NCBI GenBank assembly: GCA_037367405.1
Contig: JAZKJV010002332.1
Location: 372,001-436,000 of the forward strand
Length of the DNA stretch: 64,000 nt
DNA from: Ottelia alismoides
Lineage: Eukaryota; Streptophyta; Magnoliopsida; Alismatales; Hydrocharitaceae
Reading direction: 5' to 3'
The translations under genes and the position numbers were made by a program. Below, piece by piece: positions 1 to 11,400 of this stretch (position 1 is the first letter of the stretch; each line of letters starts with the position of its first letter). The notes under the pieces were generated by a model. It was not told the origin of the DNA, made no database searches, and saw nothing but the letters and a program-made list of their open reading frames with translations.

Positions 1-17
1 CTCCTTCTCTGCACACT

Positions 18-37
18 TCTCTCTCTCTCTCTCTCTC
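18..37. repeat. (TC)n microsatellite
   Basis: Ten perfect TC units. Confidence 0.9.
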
Positions 38-1898
38 AAGAGAGGAGCAAAACATTCCTAGCATGGTTCTACAACCGTTGGGACAATTAGATGTGTTCGG
101 GCCTCACTAGAAGAGCCTAGAGTTATTCTCTCTTTCGTTGCACTTGGAACTTCATTTGAGGATCTATTCCAACCCAAAAGAGGTCCTTTGCTCCAGTTAC
201 TTCCATAAGAAGAACGAGGGCACGAGGGAAAAACTCGTCTACCCAAAAATAAAGCTGGAAAGCACAAGGAATGAGGTGGATTATGTATCGACAATGTGAC
301 AAGGAAGGGGAGAACAGGTGCCTTGATCTGTGCATGATCGAGGGAACCTAGTGGTACTGGAAGATGGAGAAAGGAAGTGGAATAAGATGAGGTGGTCGAA
401 ATAGGGTCGTTTCATGGAGAAACAGAAGTCGGAGCCTAGATCTCAGATGTACTATATTTTTAGGATTTTAGTGAATATATGATGAAATTGACTAAAATAA
501 ATTTCAAGATTATTCTATAAATTAAATTGTAAACCTAAAGAACTAACATATCATATGCCTCGACATAGGTGTATATGGGAAGAAGAGCTCGCTAGAGTTA
601 AGCTCTTGCGACGGTGGATTGAGCTCCGGGCTCCTTGTCCTTTCCGTGAATCAGGGGCTCCGAGTTTCCTATCACTGAGGGGGTCAATCCAGTATCTTTG
701 GGGTTAAGGTGGCTTGAAGAGGATCAAACTCGATCTGGAGAGCATGGGAAGGGTTTTATAGACGTGACTTTTAATGTATTTTCGACCTAGGATTCACGTA
801 ATTTGTTGGAGGAAAGTGGAGTCTATTATGATGATGTAGAAGCGGATGATTGCGCAAATTTTTTTGTTTCAAAGATCAGGTCGAAAGGTAGCATGAAGGA
901 GGCATGAAAATGGGCAAAGTGGATGGGTCGCTTAGTCTGACAGGTGCATGGGCCAAGGTCTATGCGGGAGAGGTGTTGATCGAGCGGTCAACATGTCCTG
1001 GATCCTTATTGGTTTATGTTGACCACATAAGGATGAAAGGTAATAAAAAATACAAAAATAATTCAAAAAAATGACAAATGATTTTATTTAGAAAAGAATA
1101 ACATTAAAAATCTTTCTTATTTTATAAATTATTTTATAGTTATTTTTTATTTATTTTTGCAACCATATTTAATAGATATTAATATTTACCTATCATTATA
1201 AGTAGGTATATATACATGTATATTATATATATGTGTATTTTTATTTTGTTGTTTTTAAACATAATGCAATTTTTACATAATTTATATATTTAAAACATTA
1301 TTTAATGTGCATTTACTTATTTTATGGTATTTTAATATTTTTGTTTATGTTTATAAATAATTGCATCTATCTATACTATAAGTACGTTTACCTATATAAT
1401 TAAATATATATTTATTATTTTGGGTGTTTTGAAATATTTTTATTTGTCTTTATATTTTTATTATGTACTATATAATATATATACAATAATTCAAAAATAA
1501 AGCAATTAAAAATGTAAAGAATAAAATGATTGGATGTATGTACGAATGCCCAAATATAATATTACCTCGAAATACCGGCGTTTGCATATTAGCTTTAACT
1601 TCAATGAAGCCACCTTCATTTGAAAGAAATTTTAATTTAAAATACAGTGGAGAGGAGTTTTGTTCAATTTGAGTTCATATGGAGTAGATATTAATCAATG
1701 AAGTACTATATGCAACTTTTTCAACATAGAGTATCGGGTGACTTAGGCATGATTTATTTTGGCCAATATTTTTATTATTTTATATAAATTATTATGTAGA
1801 AGTTTTATGTTGAAAACTTTATTATTTGAAGTGTTATGATGAAGAATAAAATAGTCTAATATTAGTCTATTGACATATTATTTAGCGCATAGAATAAT

Positions 1899-1970
1899 TA
1901 GGAATTCTTGTATATTTTTGTAGACTATTTCACCCTATTTAGGAATTCTTATATATTTTTGTACACTATT
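1899..1970. repeat. Two-copy tandem repeat, period 41
   Basis: TAGGAATTCTTGTATATTTT and its near copy TAGGAATTCTTATATATTTT lie 41 bp apart (1899-1930 and 1940-1970) inside LTR E. A simple local duplication. Confidence 0.75.
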
Positions 1971-2213
1971 CCTGGTCGACCTAGTCAATATTTTACTTGG
2001 TCTCACAGTGCATGGTCAGTCACGATCAATAATACTTCCTTTATTTTTCTTTTATTTTTTTATTTTTATTTTAGGTTTAAATATAGGTATTTACACAATA
2101 CTAATACATCAATGTTAGAGTGTTAATTATTTCATGTCAGTAATATTTATATGTAGTTTGCTAGGGAGATAAATCCTAAATGGGAATAAAGTTGAATGAA
2201 TGGTTATTCATCA

Positions 2214-2703
2214 CTACGGTGCACATAATTAAAGTGTTGTGTGTCCTAATGAATTAAACAAGCATGGGGATTGAAAATTTGACCTAATAAAGCTCTATGA
2301 GCTGCGAGTGCAAGTCCTATTTTCTAGGACAATCCACACAACACTAGGCCCTGGCCACATAATAAGGGTCAAAACAAGCTAGTGTGTCCCAAATTTTAGT
2401 CATGTGTTACATACAAAAAGGGTTTGAATAATAGCTTTGAAAATAAAATTATAGAATTAAACCTAAACTAGTCTCTGACACAACTTAAAAAAATCTTATG
2501 CAGGTCCTTAAGTTTTGCCTTTTATATGCTCTGAGATGGTCCTGCAAAATATTCAAATGATAAGTATAAGCGGAAAGTGAGGAAAATGAGAAATAATAAA
2601 CATTAAAATACATAAGAAAATGACACTAAAATTAAAGAAAAAAATACAAGGATTAATTTAAACCCTAAAGTATTCAACGTTCCCCATCACTAACGCCATT
2701 TAA
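2214..2703 (-). mobile_element. Very short internal region of a minus-strand gypsy element
   Basis: About 490 bp lies between the start of LTR E (2213) and a decayed primer-binding site at about 2683-2702, whose plus strand reads CCCCATCACTAACGCCA. This compares with CCCCGGCAACGGTGCCA at 24993-25009 and the tRNA-Asp 3' end. The stretch 2286-2345 (AGCTCTATGAGCTGCGAGTG, then AAGTCCTAT, later ACACAACAC) matches the leader of element B at 24570-24640. There are no gag or pol remnants. This is therefore either a deletion derivative or a non-autonomous element with giant LTRs and a tiny interior. Confidence 0.5.
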
Positions 2704-4397
2704 TGAATCACTATTCTACATCTCTTGAGAGAGTCGAATTGTAGTATATTATATAGAAAATAAATATAAAAAAATCACAAATTTCAATAACCGAAGGAGA
2801 CGGAGGTCCATGAGCGATCGGAGAGGCAGCACGACGGCATAGCGACAATGTTGGCATTCTTCTCTGGGTCAACATATGGATGGACAAATGTTGAGAGAGA
2901 AGGAGAGAGAGGATGTGTAGAGAATGAGAGAGAGAGGAGCATATTATTTGTCACTTGTTGTTGTAACATGAAGAGCAAGGGGTGCCTCTTCCAATACAGT
3001 ATTTTGAGAGTCCATGGATCTTAATGCATGAACAATACAAAATCAATGGATGAGATTGATTTGTGTGTATTTCAATGGCCATGATTTTGTTGTAAAAATA
3101 CAACAACTATATTAATTTAAAATATTGTACAATAATCAATATAATCTAATTTTCATTAATCAATCTACCTTGTAGAAATAAGGAGGCAAAACTCCTTTTA
3201 TATGGGGGTGGACGACCCCATGTCCTAATAGGATTGGTTGTCTTCCCTGTTGTGGTTAATTTTACTTAGTAAGTATACCAAGGTCTAACTCAGGGAACAC
3301 CAATTCTTTAGTTGTGTAGTTTCTAATTCATCTTTGCATTTAATTTATTTATAAAAATTAAGGCTCAGACGAAGTTATGGTGATGAGAATAGTGAGCAAA
3401 GTCAACAATATTTGATGAATTAATGAATCTACACAAATAGATCAAGTTATATCAATATTTGTATGAGTAGAAAGAGAATTGAACTGGTTTTAAAATGGGC
3501 CCAAAACCTATCAATATGGAGTTCGTATGTAAAAGTTATTCCATACTGAATCCAAAGGCTAATTCCAAAAAAAAAAACTTAAGTTAAGAATAATTGGAAT
3601 AATAAAAAACAAGTTTGTAGTGTGTGTACATTACATCAAGACAAGAGGGGTCCTTTGCAAATTACCCAAGCAATGGTATTTTTTAAATCTAGAACCTTTA
3701 GAGGACCTCCTTGAAATTTTGTTTAGAAGGACAATTAATAATTTCAATAAGTTGGAATCCAACCGCTACAAATTTCCCACTCACATATAGATACGCGAGG
3801 CTTCAAGTTCAGACAGAGGGCTGGTGAGAATCCTTCACTTGTCTGGCTCAAGGCCCTTCAGGTGACCCACAACGTAGGCAAGGGATGGAAGCCTCGTAGA
3901 GAATCTAGGTCATTTGACCTTGAGTGATCTTACAACCTTGATTAAAACGAAGACAAACGGTTGATGACGGCCTACAGGATGACCGTTCGGCTGAGTCTAG
4001 GTGCAACAAGGATTGTTGGATTAAATCCATTGGTATATGCTTCTCCTTCATCCTCCTCATAGGGTGGCAACTGGGAGGAGCTTTGTGAAGGTTTTGCGGC
4101 TCTACCAGGGTTTTCCTGACATGTGGATGATCGGAGCAACACCGTAAGAACTTGGCAAAAAAGATGGATGGGTGTTGGAGCTACAGTGTCTTCTATAGTG
4201 GTGAGTCAATGGGATTTCGATGGAGGCAAAGATGGAGACCGATGTAAGTCTCGAAATTCCTATCTGAAAGAGTGAACCTGTAGGTCTTAGTGAATAGCTG
4301 AATATCTTTTGGGTTGGTAATGAGTGGAATGGGGGACCTGACGATGTGGCCGGAGTGAAGGGTCTGAATGGTCCCCCCCCCTTTGCAAGGAGGAGGT
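2704..4397 (-). repeat. Gypsy-type LTR (LTR G), 5' LTR remnant, interrupted
   Basis: This lies immediately upstream (minus strand) of the decayed PBS. The block at 3263-3305, read on the minus strand as CCTGAGTTAGACCTTGGTAT, is the near-3'-end block also found at 36975-36995 on the plus strand and in diverged form at 30625-30655 and 15850-15880. The block at 3515-3540 (GGAGTTCGTATGTAAAAGTT) matches the LTR at 33045-33065. 3790-4390 is G-rich on the plus strand, like the middle of the other minus-strand LTRs. The copy is interrupted by a copia LTR fragment (2795-3250) and cut off where the next LTR begins at 4398. Confidence 0.5.
2795..3250 (-). repeat. Ty1/copia LTR fragment, reverse orientation
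   Basis: This is the reverse complement of about 45420-45890 in the copia LTR and of 53390-53850. Shared marks are the CCATGGA-flanked core, the run of CTCTCTC-type pyrimidines, the segment encoding TGTCGTTGTTGC in LTR sense, and the GTCCTAATAGGA box. The TATATAAG promoter box of the intact copies is lost here (the equivalent region reads CCAATACAGTATTTTG). Both ends are truncated. It sits inside LTR G, so it inserted later or arrived by rearrangement. Confidence 0.75.
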
Positions 4398-7300
4398 TGA
4401 TAAATCCATGATTTATATTTTTAGTATATTGTTATTATTCCTCTTACCTAGACTATTCAATAACATTCCTAATAAATTCAATAATATTTACATCTGACCT
4501 CTTGTTTTTAGTTAACCCTAATTAGTGTACATAAATAACATTATTTTATTTTCTTTATCTTGTATTTTTCTTAATATTAATAATTCCATCAAAATTAGTT
4601 TATCATTTTACATATTTTTCATTTATTTTTAAATAAAGATAACAAAAAATCATATAAGAAAGTAAAATAAGTATTTTTTATTACATAAAAATACTTGTAA
4701 AATTTATATCTTGTGTATATGGTCTATCTTTATTTTGAATTCTACATGAAGTTGTGGATCTCAAAAAGAACGACAACTTCATGTTGATTCAATTGAGATT
4801 CGTATATACTTTATTTATATTTATCTTTATTTTTATATTTTTCTCAATGGACCACATCGCTCCTCCAAGGCTATAACACGACTCGCCTCTCCTTTTGCTG
4901 CATGGGGGTCATCCATCAATGGTTGATGGATGAGATCAAAGTCCTCTCCCATCACCTCTTTCCTCCACTATTGGATTGCTTGATCCAACAACTCACTGAT
5001 ATATTCACCTCCACCCATTCCATGGCTCGCACGTCCACCTCACCAACTACTGTTATTCTCTCTATTTTCCCCACAACTCTGGCAAGCCTCTCACCATCGT
5101 TTTGTCTTCTATCAGTATCCCTATCTACCCCCATCCACACGTGCCACCTGTCCCTCATTCTCCTTCAACTGCCAGTAAACGGGGATCAGTTGTACTTTGA
5201 TGGTCACTGACCAGGAACCTCTCCCCCATCCTTCAAATAGCTGACATGTGCAGCCCGTGCACGCCATCCGCCCTTGCATGCAAGAGCTCCAAGCCTTCAT
5301 CGTTTCTTTGTGATAAAAAGAGCATCTGAGAGAGAGAGTGAGCAAGAGAGAGAGAGAGCTATAACCAAGGCTTCTTTTCCAATGTTATACATGTCTTCTA
5401 GGACGTGTACTAGCCTCCATGTTTCACGAGCTTCGGTTCTTTAGATAAAAACCGATTTGGGGAAGTGATTCCTCCCCTTCCATGCTTTCGTTCCTCTCTA
5501 TCTAGTGCCTCCTTCATCAACCACCTTCTTCTCCAAGTAATGTTCTTCTTCTTATCTCTTCTTTTCTACTATTTTTTGTAGCACTCACACATACTCTCCT
5601 TACCATCTGGGTACACCCTGACCTACATCATTCTTTGACGATCTTCGCACCATCATCATCTTCCTCCACCCACTTCTCCATTACTCTCCTCACCTCAATC
5701 CATCATTGTCCCCGTAAAGGGTAGTGACCAATTAGTTTGTGACGTATGACACCCTCGCAAAGCCTATGTCTCACTCCCTGTAAATCTGAAAAGATTCACC
5801 TTTTGTGGGTATTTCTCTTGACCTTGTTGGGATCTCTATGGCCATAGCTTCGTCAGAGCTTATAAGAGCTTCTCCACCTCCAACATCCCGAGCTTGATTG
5901 GGCACCACAAAAGACGTAGCACCTTTCTTGGACATGGGTTTTCATCGCCACCCAATTAGCAACCTTCACCGATAATCAAGAGCATCCAATGAGCATGGAG
6001 GAGGAGAATAGAGGTTTTTGGAGCTCCATTGAGGCACCATCGGCCATGGCCAAGGACGGAGGAGCAGTGAAAAGCGGATACTATTGGATCAAATCATCAA
6101 GATCTTATCTAATGACCGTGATTATTTAATAGCTTGGACTCGAAGCATCACTCTGCTCCTTAGGATCGAGCACCCGAACTAGCAGACAGAGCACCCGAGC
6201 GCACCACGTAGCTCAAGCTATCCAAGCCACTCGGGCCTAAACCCCACGTGAGATGGCTCACGTGCCTGGGAAATTTGCAGCATCAGGGTCCACAGTTTCA
6301 AGAATTGCATTTAGGTTCAGGAGTGTGAAGCACGTGTCACTTGAAGAAATTGCTGATAATCCCCGCCAACTTATTATACTTGCATATAAACCCCTGTGCG
6401 TGGCTAATTTTCATATATGCCCTAACGGCTTGTACTGTTGTCATTAAAAATCCTATTTTAGTCCTTTTTATTATATTTTCTAACATTTTTCTTGCAATTA
6501 TGCAAGTGACTTGCATGCTTAATATCTTGAGCACCTTAATTCCAAATTTAGTGATATTGATCTTGTTTGAAAGCTTATTTCTTGCTTTGTGATTTGATGT
6601 ATTCATCTATATGATGTGCCTTGTTGAAAATGAATTAAAAATCAGAGAAGTCTTGTTGCTTCTAAGCATGATAATTCGAGTTGAAATTTGCAGACTTGTG
6701 TACTTAATGCTACATTGAAAAGCATGATGTTCCTTATAATTAATTAAACTAATCAGAAAGTTGGTTTGGAATACTTTGGATATCATTTCATGATTTGGTT
6801 TCAACTTATGGAGTTTAGTTCATTTATTGATAAATTGGTCCCCTGATTGAATTGAAACACACGTCAATTTGAATGATGAATTAATTTGTGTGCTTTGGGT
6901 CATCGCAAGCACGATACTTTAAATTGTTAATTTATTAATTCAGGAGATAAATTGTGATTGTTTTGTGTGAGTTATTTTTGTTGTGGATTTCATGTGTGAT
7001 CATTTTGTAGCATAAAAATGATTGCATTGAAAAATTCCATAAAAATCATGCATCCATTGTGTTATATCTTGCATGATCCAATTACATAGCCCCTTAGAGT
7101 AGCCTATCACTTTAGGACTCAATTAAATAACATAATCAGTGCCATTGTGTTCAACCATTGACTTATCTAGGAGAAATTAAACCGACCCACTCCTTACGGT
7201 GATTCTCGCTCTGTTTCTGAAAGATCCATTGATGGACATACTACAACAAGTTGTTATTAGATTAGTCGATTGTATGTCCATAAGATGGAACCATTACCGA

Positions 7301-7679
7301 GTACATGAGTTGATTGGATTATTTAATTAGGATTAAATTAGTTGATTAAGTGAATTTTGAGCTATTTAAGTTAAGCTTGTTGTGTGATTATTTCTATTTT
7401 TTGTCTTGTTCGATTAAAATATTAATTTGATTAACTATCTCTCTTGAAAAATTTCTACCACATGACTTTTTGATAAGCGCCCAAAAAGAGATTAGACAAG
7501 GAGTGAAGCGGAGGCTCGAGCTCGGTGCTTGAGCTAAAGAGGGTCAGGACGACCATAGTGGAGGCACCATGTGCATTACGACCAAGTACATTACATATTT
7601 CAAAGCTACTAGGGATTGCCTTCGACCTTAGCATACGTTTCGATTGTATACGTGCGTGTGTCACTTTTGGGGTGTGATA
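4398..7679 (+). repeat. 3.3-kb gypsy LTR (LTR-1), probable solo LTR
   Basis: It starts TGATAAATCCATGATTTAT (terminal hairpin TAAATC/GATTTA) and ends near GGGGTGTGATA at 7669-7679. That end, preceded by AAGCGCCC at 7477 and a GC-rich stretch, looks like the right end of chromovirus Tekay/Del LTRs, which finish in GGGGTGTGACA; this is from recall. The hairpin at 4744-4784, C-rich middle 4860-6250 and three CACGTG boxes (5138, 6245, 6259) are typical of the LTRs in this window. 6253-7250 is repeated, split by an insertion, at 37111-37254 and 54220-55050. No convincing initiator-Met primer site follows, so I call it a solo LTR. Confidence 0.65.
4744..4784. promoter_or_regulatory. Perfect 12-bp stem hairpin in LTR
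   Basis: ACATGAAGTTGT (4744-4755) and its exact complement ACAACTTCATGT (4773-4784) are separated by 17 bp. Related imperfect hairpins occur at 34566-34610 and about 18381-18425 (in LTR B). The function is unknown. Confidence 0.7.
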
Positions 7680-8251
7680 TTAAACTATGCAATCGGGGAA
7701 GATCACCTCATTGATTGAGAGCATACAGAAGCATCGTTGGACATAGGGCGACACCATGTGTGTAATGTACTAAAAGATTGTTTTATCACCAACTAAAATT
7801 GATAAGATAATTCGACTGAACCATACAGCCTTCATGTGTACAGTTGTTGAACTCAAAGGGTTCGATTTGTGCTTTAATTACTTGAATATACTCAACACAT
7901 TTACATGCATCGTAATACATAGGATGTCCTAGCTCTCCTATTCATTTCGATCGTCTTTATATCGAAAATGACTAGTTGGATGGATTTTTGTTCGGACTTT
8001 GTGAATTTATAATTGAACCCTCCAAAGAGTACATCTTCCAATGTTCCTTCACTTCCAGGAACACCCTGTACTCATGACCCTCTATAGTACGAGTTCACTC
8101 ATTATGGGGATGGTGACTCACTGACCAACCTCTTTCTATCTTCCCTACTCATCGAGGAAGACCATTGCCTTTGTGAGGTTGATTTGTGTTCAATACCCTC
8201 TTCTAATTCAAACCTATTTGCTCACAAAGTATTCAAAGAAATTCATTCGAG
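7680..8251 (+). other. Leader-like stretch before gag; no gene seen
   Basis: No PBS, LTR end or reading frame is recognisable. By position it may be the untranslated leader of the plus-strand Athila/Tat element that follows, but a tRNA-Asp primer site (CCGTTGCCGGGG-like) is absent. Confidence 0.4.
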
Positions 8252-9730
8252 ATGCCTCTAAAGAGACAAAATTATGATGAGGAGCAAATGAGAGGACTCC
8301 GTGCAGATGATACTTGCTAGACTCGCTGCATTTGAGTAGAATATTGCCTTATTCAGAGCTCAGATAGACAATTGAACGCAGGGGTTGTTGCACCCATGGA
8401 TGCATCCTATAACTTGGGACAATATAGAGTGCAAAATTTCTTGAGTCCGATGGAGCCAGAAGATGAATATGAGTTGAAGTCGTAGTTCATGAATTTGTTG
8501 CCACACTTTAATGGGAATGCCAACAAGGAGCCTTATGATTTCTAAGGGACTTTGAAATCGTTTGTGTTAACATTTGGAATGCTAGTATTAGCCAAGATTA
8601 TATTAAGATCAAAGACCTACCATTTGCTTTGGGGGTTAAGGAAGACTATTGGTTCAAAAACTTAAGTGTCATGGTGATCACCTACAACCAATTCAAGTAC
8701 CTATTTTTGAAGAAGTTCCACCCTTTTTAGTAGAATTAATCAGATGAGGACACACATCATGAGATTTTCCCAACTTCCCATTGAGTTGTTCTGTGATAAT
8801 TGGGAAAGATTCAAAGACATATTGTAGAAGTGCATGTGTCATGGTATGGAAGATACCATTCCGATCTAGTCTCTTTTCTACGACCGGGTTTAGTTAGTGT
8901 TGTCTATGCATGCAGTTATACATCATTGGGAGTAGATACTATCGAGTAGGTATTCGAGAAGACGATTGTGACATGCCACTCAGACCTCCAATAGGGCATA
9001 TGCATAGTCCCCCATTTCACTCTTATATAGAGGGTGAAAGAAGGTTGTAGTCATTCTCTACGAGGATTTGATTCCCAGTGTGGTAATCATTGCCGATAAA
9101 CTGACAATAGTCGAGAGGATAGACAAGAGGATGAAATAGTTGATAGTAGTCTTTCTAATCTTCTGAAGAAGATGGAGGAGCTAACTGAGAAGGTATCTAC
9201 GATGAAGATACATGCCATGACTATATATGTTGCTCTTATTTTCCGTGTACACCATGTACAAGAGCAACCGATAGCGGGACACCCTAGCTTTAATTAGAGG
9301 GCTATTCCTATACCCAATCTTGTCAGCAACAACTGCCATCAGCAAAGATAGCTCGGGGGGAACCTCCCTGGGTGTGGGAGGTGAATGGTGTTTGGTACAC
9401 ACATGACCCTGTCAAGCAGGGAAGTATGTGAGACTGCCAATCTTACCATCATCCTACAACATTTTAGAACATCGCATTCACCTCAACACCTCATCCTACA
9501 CAGTATAGTCGTGGACCTTACCATCCCCAACAGAAGTGGAAGAATCAGTAGTATATTCATTAGCAAGCATACCATGTGGGCCAACAGGGCCCACCCCACC
9601 AGCATTATCCCTAGCCACATTAGCAGCATTAATATTAAGGACAATCCTTACGATATTATTCTTCACATAGCATCCCTCTTCATTATGCCTCACAAACTTT
9701 CATCGCCATATTATTAAGGAGCTTCGTTCC
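8252..9730 (+). pseudogene. gag remnant of plus-strand Athila/Tat retrotransposon (element P)
   Basis: Starting at the ATG at 8252 (MPLKRQNYDEEQMRGLR), the translation shows a decayed retrotransposon capsid domain. It includes LLPHFNGNANKEPYDF (about 8490-8545) and, after frameshifts, MRTHIMRFSQLPIELFCDNW then ERFKDIL at about 8740-8830. This resembles the plant gypsy gag signature IRxxIxxFxQxxxExxxxxWERFKxLL. A KMEELTEKV coiled-coil-like segment follows at about 9165-9200, and then a Gln/Pro/Tyr/His-rich tail to about 9720. There are multiple stops and at least two frame changes, so it is not expressed as a protein. Confidence 0.8.
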
Positions 9731-10510
9731 TACTGAAACGAGATTGAAGGCATGTGTATGGACATCAATCACCTATATCGATGGCAAGATGTGTAGTCAA
9801 CCACATCGACCTTCAGTCCAGCTGAAGTTCGGGCTAACCCTAATACCCTGTACATATTACAATCACAATAGCAGTTTGGTTAGGTATACTACTAAGACTT
9901 CCTTAGATCTAAGCATGAGATTCATTCTTGTAATGATGTTAATAATATGTAACTCAAGAGAACAAGGATTGTGGTCGTACCTAACTAAGCAAGGGACGTG
10001 GAGAGGGACACCTCAAAGGTTCTACCTAAGGATACATAGAATGACGAGGAATAAAGCCATCACATTCGGTATCCCCTTTAGCAAAGACTGAGGATATCAA
10101 TTCAAGGGATAGAGAGGATGAGGACACGAGCACAACACCAGCATGGAGACACTTTGGAGTTCTATAGGACCTCGTACCTCCTATTGTGGTGGATATACCT
10201 TCAACATATGTCCCCCAACCTATATTTGATGACTTAGATTTTGATTCCAAGTTGTATAATAATGATTCATGTATGAAGAAATATGTATCCCTTAATTAAA
10301 CGAATGATGTTTTTGATTCAGATTCTTCATCGTATGGTTCCTTAGCTTCGATTACTTTCCACCGTTCTCTGATGAGAGTAAAGTATAGCATGAAAATAAT
10401 TCACAAGGGTCACCCAAAAATGGAACATTTTTTTATGGAAAATCTCATGGTTAAGGTGCCATTTGATGACTATGTGTCTAACAATCTTGCATCAGAAGTA
10501 ACTTTATGGT
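9731..10510 (+). other. gag-protease linker of element P
   Basis: No recognisable domain. One frame gives an acidic segment (IFDDLDFDSKLYNND-like, about 10215-10260), comparable with acidic linkers before the protease in element A. No independent gene is supported. Confidence 0.4.
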
Positions 10511-11050
10511 GTGATAAAACCTACAAGGGTTAGCAAGAAGAAAGCAAACCATTATGTGAAGACCCACATCTTATTACTAGCCACTACCTATTATCTCAAA
10601 AATCAGCAACTAACAAGGAAGAAGATTTACATGGGTGCTCATTACATGGAGAGTCATATCGATGACGTTACGTTTGCATGCACTCTCCTATATAACGTTT
10701 TTGAAATCAATATTCTGCCCTTAACATTATATGAGAAATTGGAGTTGGGACAACTTCGCAAATCAAAAGCACTGCTCCATTTTGCTGACAAGTCAATGAA
10801 AAGACATAAGGGGGAAGTAAAGAACATGGTTATCTCGATCAAGGGATATGTCTACAAGGTGGACTTTACTGTCCTTGATATGAAAATCCCCAATCATTGG
10901 AGATAATCTCCTATAATTTTTAGGTGGCCATTCCTCAAAATTGTTGGCTCGTCATTCGATTATCATACCGGAATGATGATGTTCCCTTCTCCAAGCATAG
11001 AAGCGGAACAAGATATCAAGCAGACGAAGTGGCAGCGACCTAACTCCGAG
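10511..11050 (+). pseudogene. Aspartic protease remnant, element P
   Basis: The segment translating as LPLTLYEKLELGQLRKSKA followed by LHFADKSMKRHKGEVKNM matches the Athila/Tat protease pattern (LxLYxxLxLGxLxxTxxxLQLADRSxxxPxGxxxxV). It is followed by VDFTVLDMK and a decayed IILGRPFL equivalent read as PIIFRWPFLKIV at about 10905-10940. The catalytic D(T/S)G position reads as DDVTFACTLLYN (about 10660-10700), so the active-site triad is gone. The domain ends before an in-frame stop near 11050. Confidence 0.75.
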
Positions 11051-11400
11051 ACCATAACAGAATAATCATCTTTAGAGGTAGATTGCAAGATAATCAACAC
11101 ATTTGGGATTGGAGACAAACCCCAACATGACATAGCAAAACCCTCTCATATGTAGAGGATATAGTGCACGATGCAGTTTGTTAAGTGTTGCCCAGATTTT
11201 TAAGAGATGCATCCCCCTATTCCCTTGACAACTCAGAGATCCCTTTGGATTTGTTGATTTCATTTCCTTTGGTACGTTAAATAGACATAGATGACAAGTC
11301 GGATGCAGGTTTGGCCAAACTACAACATTTCATTGGCGATACGACTCCTTACACGTATGAGTTGGTGGCAAGTGTTGAGCAGCTAGACCCACCTATATGA

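Larger units (their letters stand above)
1..2213 (-). repeat. LTR of Ty3/gypsy type (LTR E), 3' LTR, truncated by window edge
   Basis: Reading the minus strand, the LTR appears to start at 2213 with TGATGAATAACCATTCATTC, which has the short terminal hairpin seen in the other gypsy LTRs here. About 530 bp in, the stretch 1560-1700 matches, in order and orientation, a segment of the LTRs at 30455-33626 and 59879-64000 (a GAACTCAAATTGAAC-like block followed by a block of the type GTGGCTTCATTGAAG). The segment 880-1050 matches the GGTCAACATGTC-containing part of the LTR at about 61080-61200 in reverse. No open coding sequence is visible. The left end lies outside the window. Family assignment is by these shared blocks only. 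Confidence 0.55.

Noticed and set aside
5300..5360. GAGAGA-rich stretch as promoter element of a gene
   Set aside because: Simple repeat inside LTR-1; no gene starts downstream.
7455..7664. 69-codon minus-strand ORF
   Set aside because: Lies within the GC-rich right end of LTR-1; antisense to the LTR with no recognisable domain.
9385..10091. 110- and 115-codon ORFs as separate genes
   Set aside because: They are out-of-frame readings across the decayed gag tail and gag-protease linker of element P.
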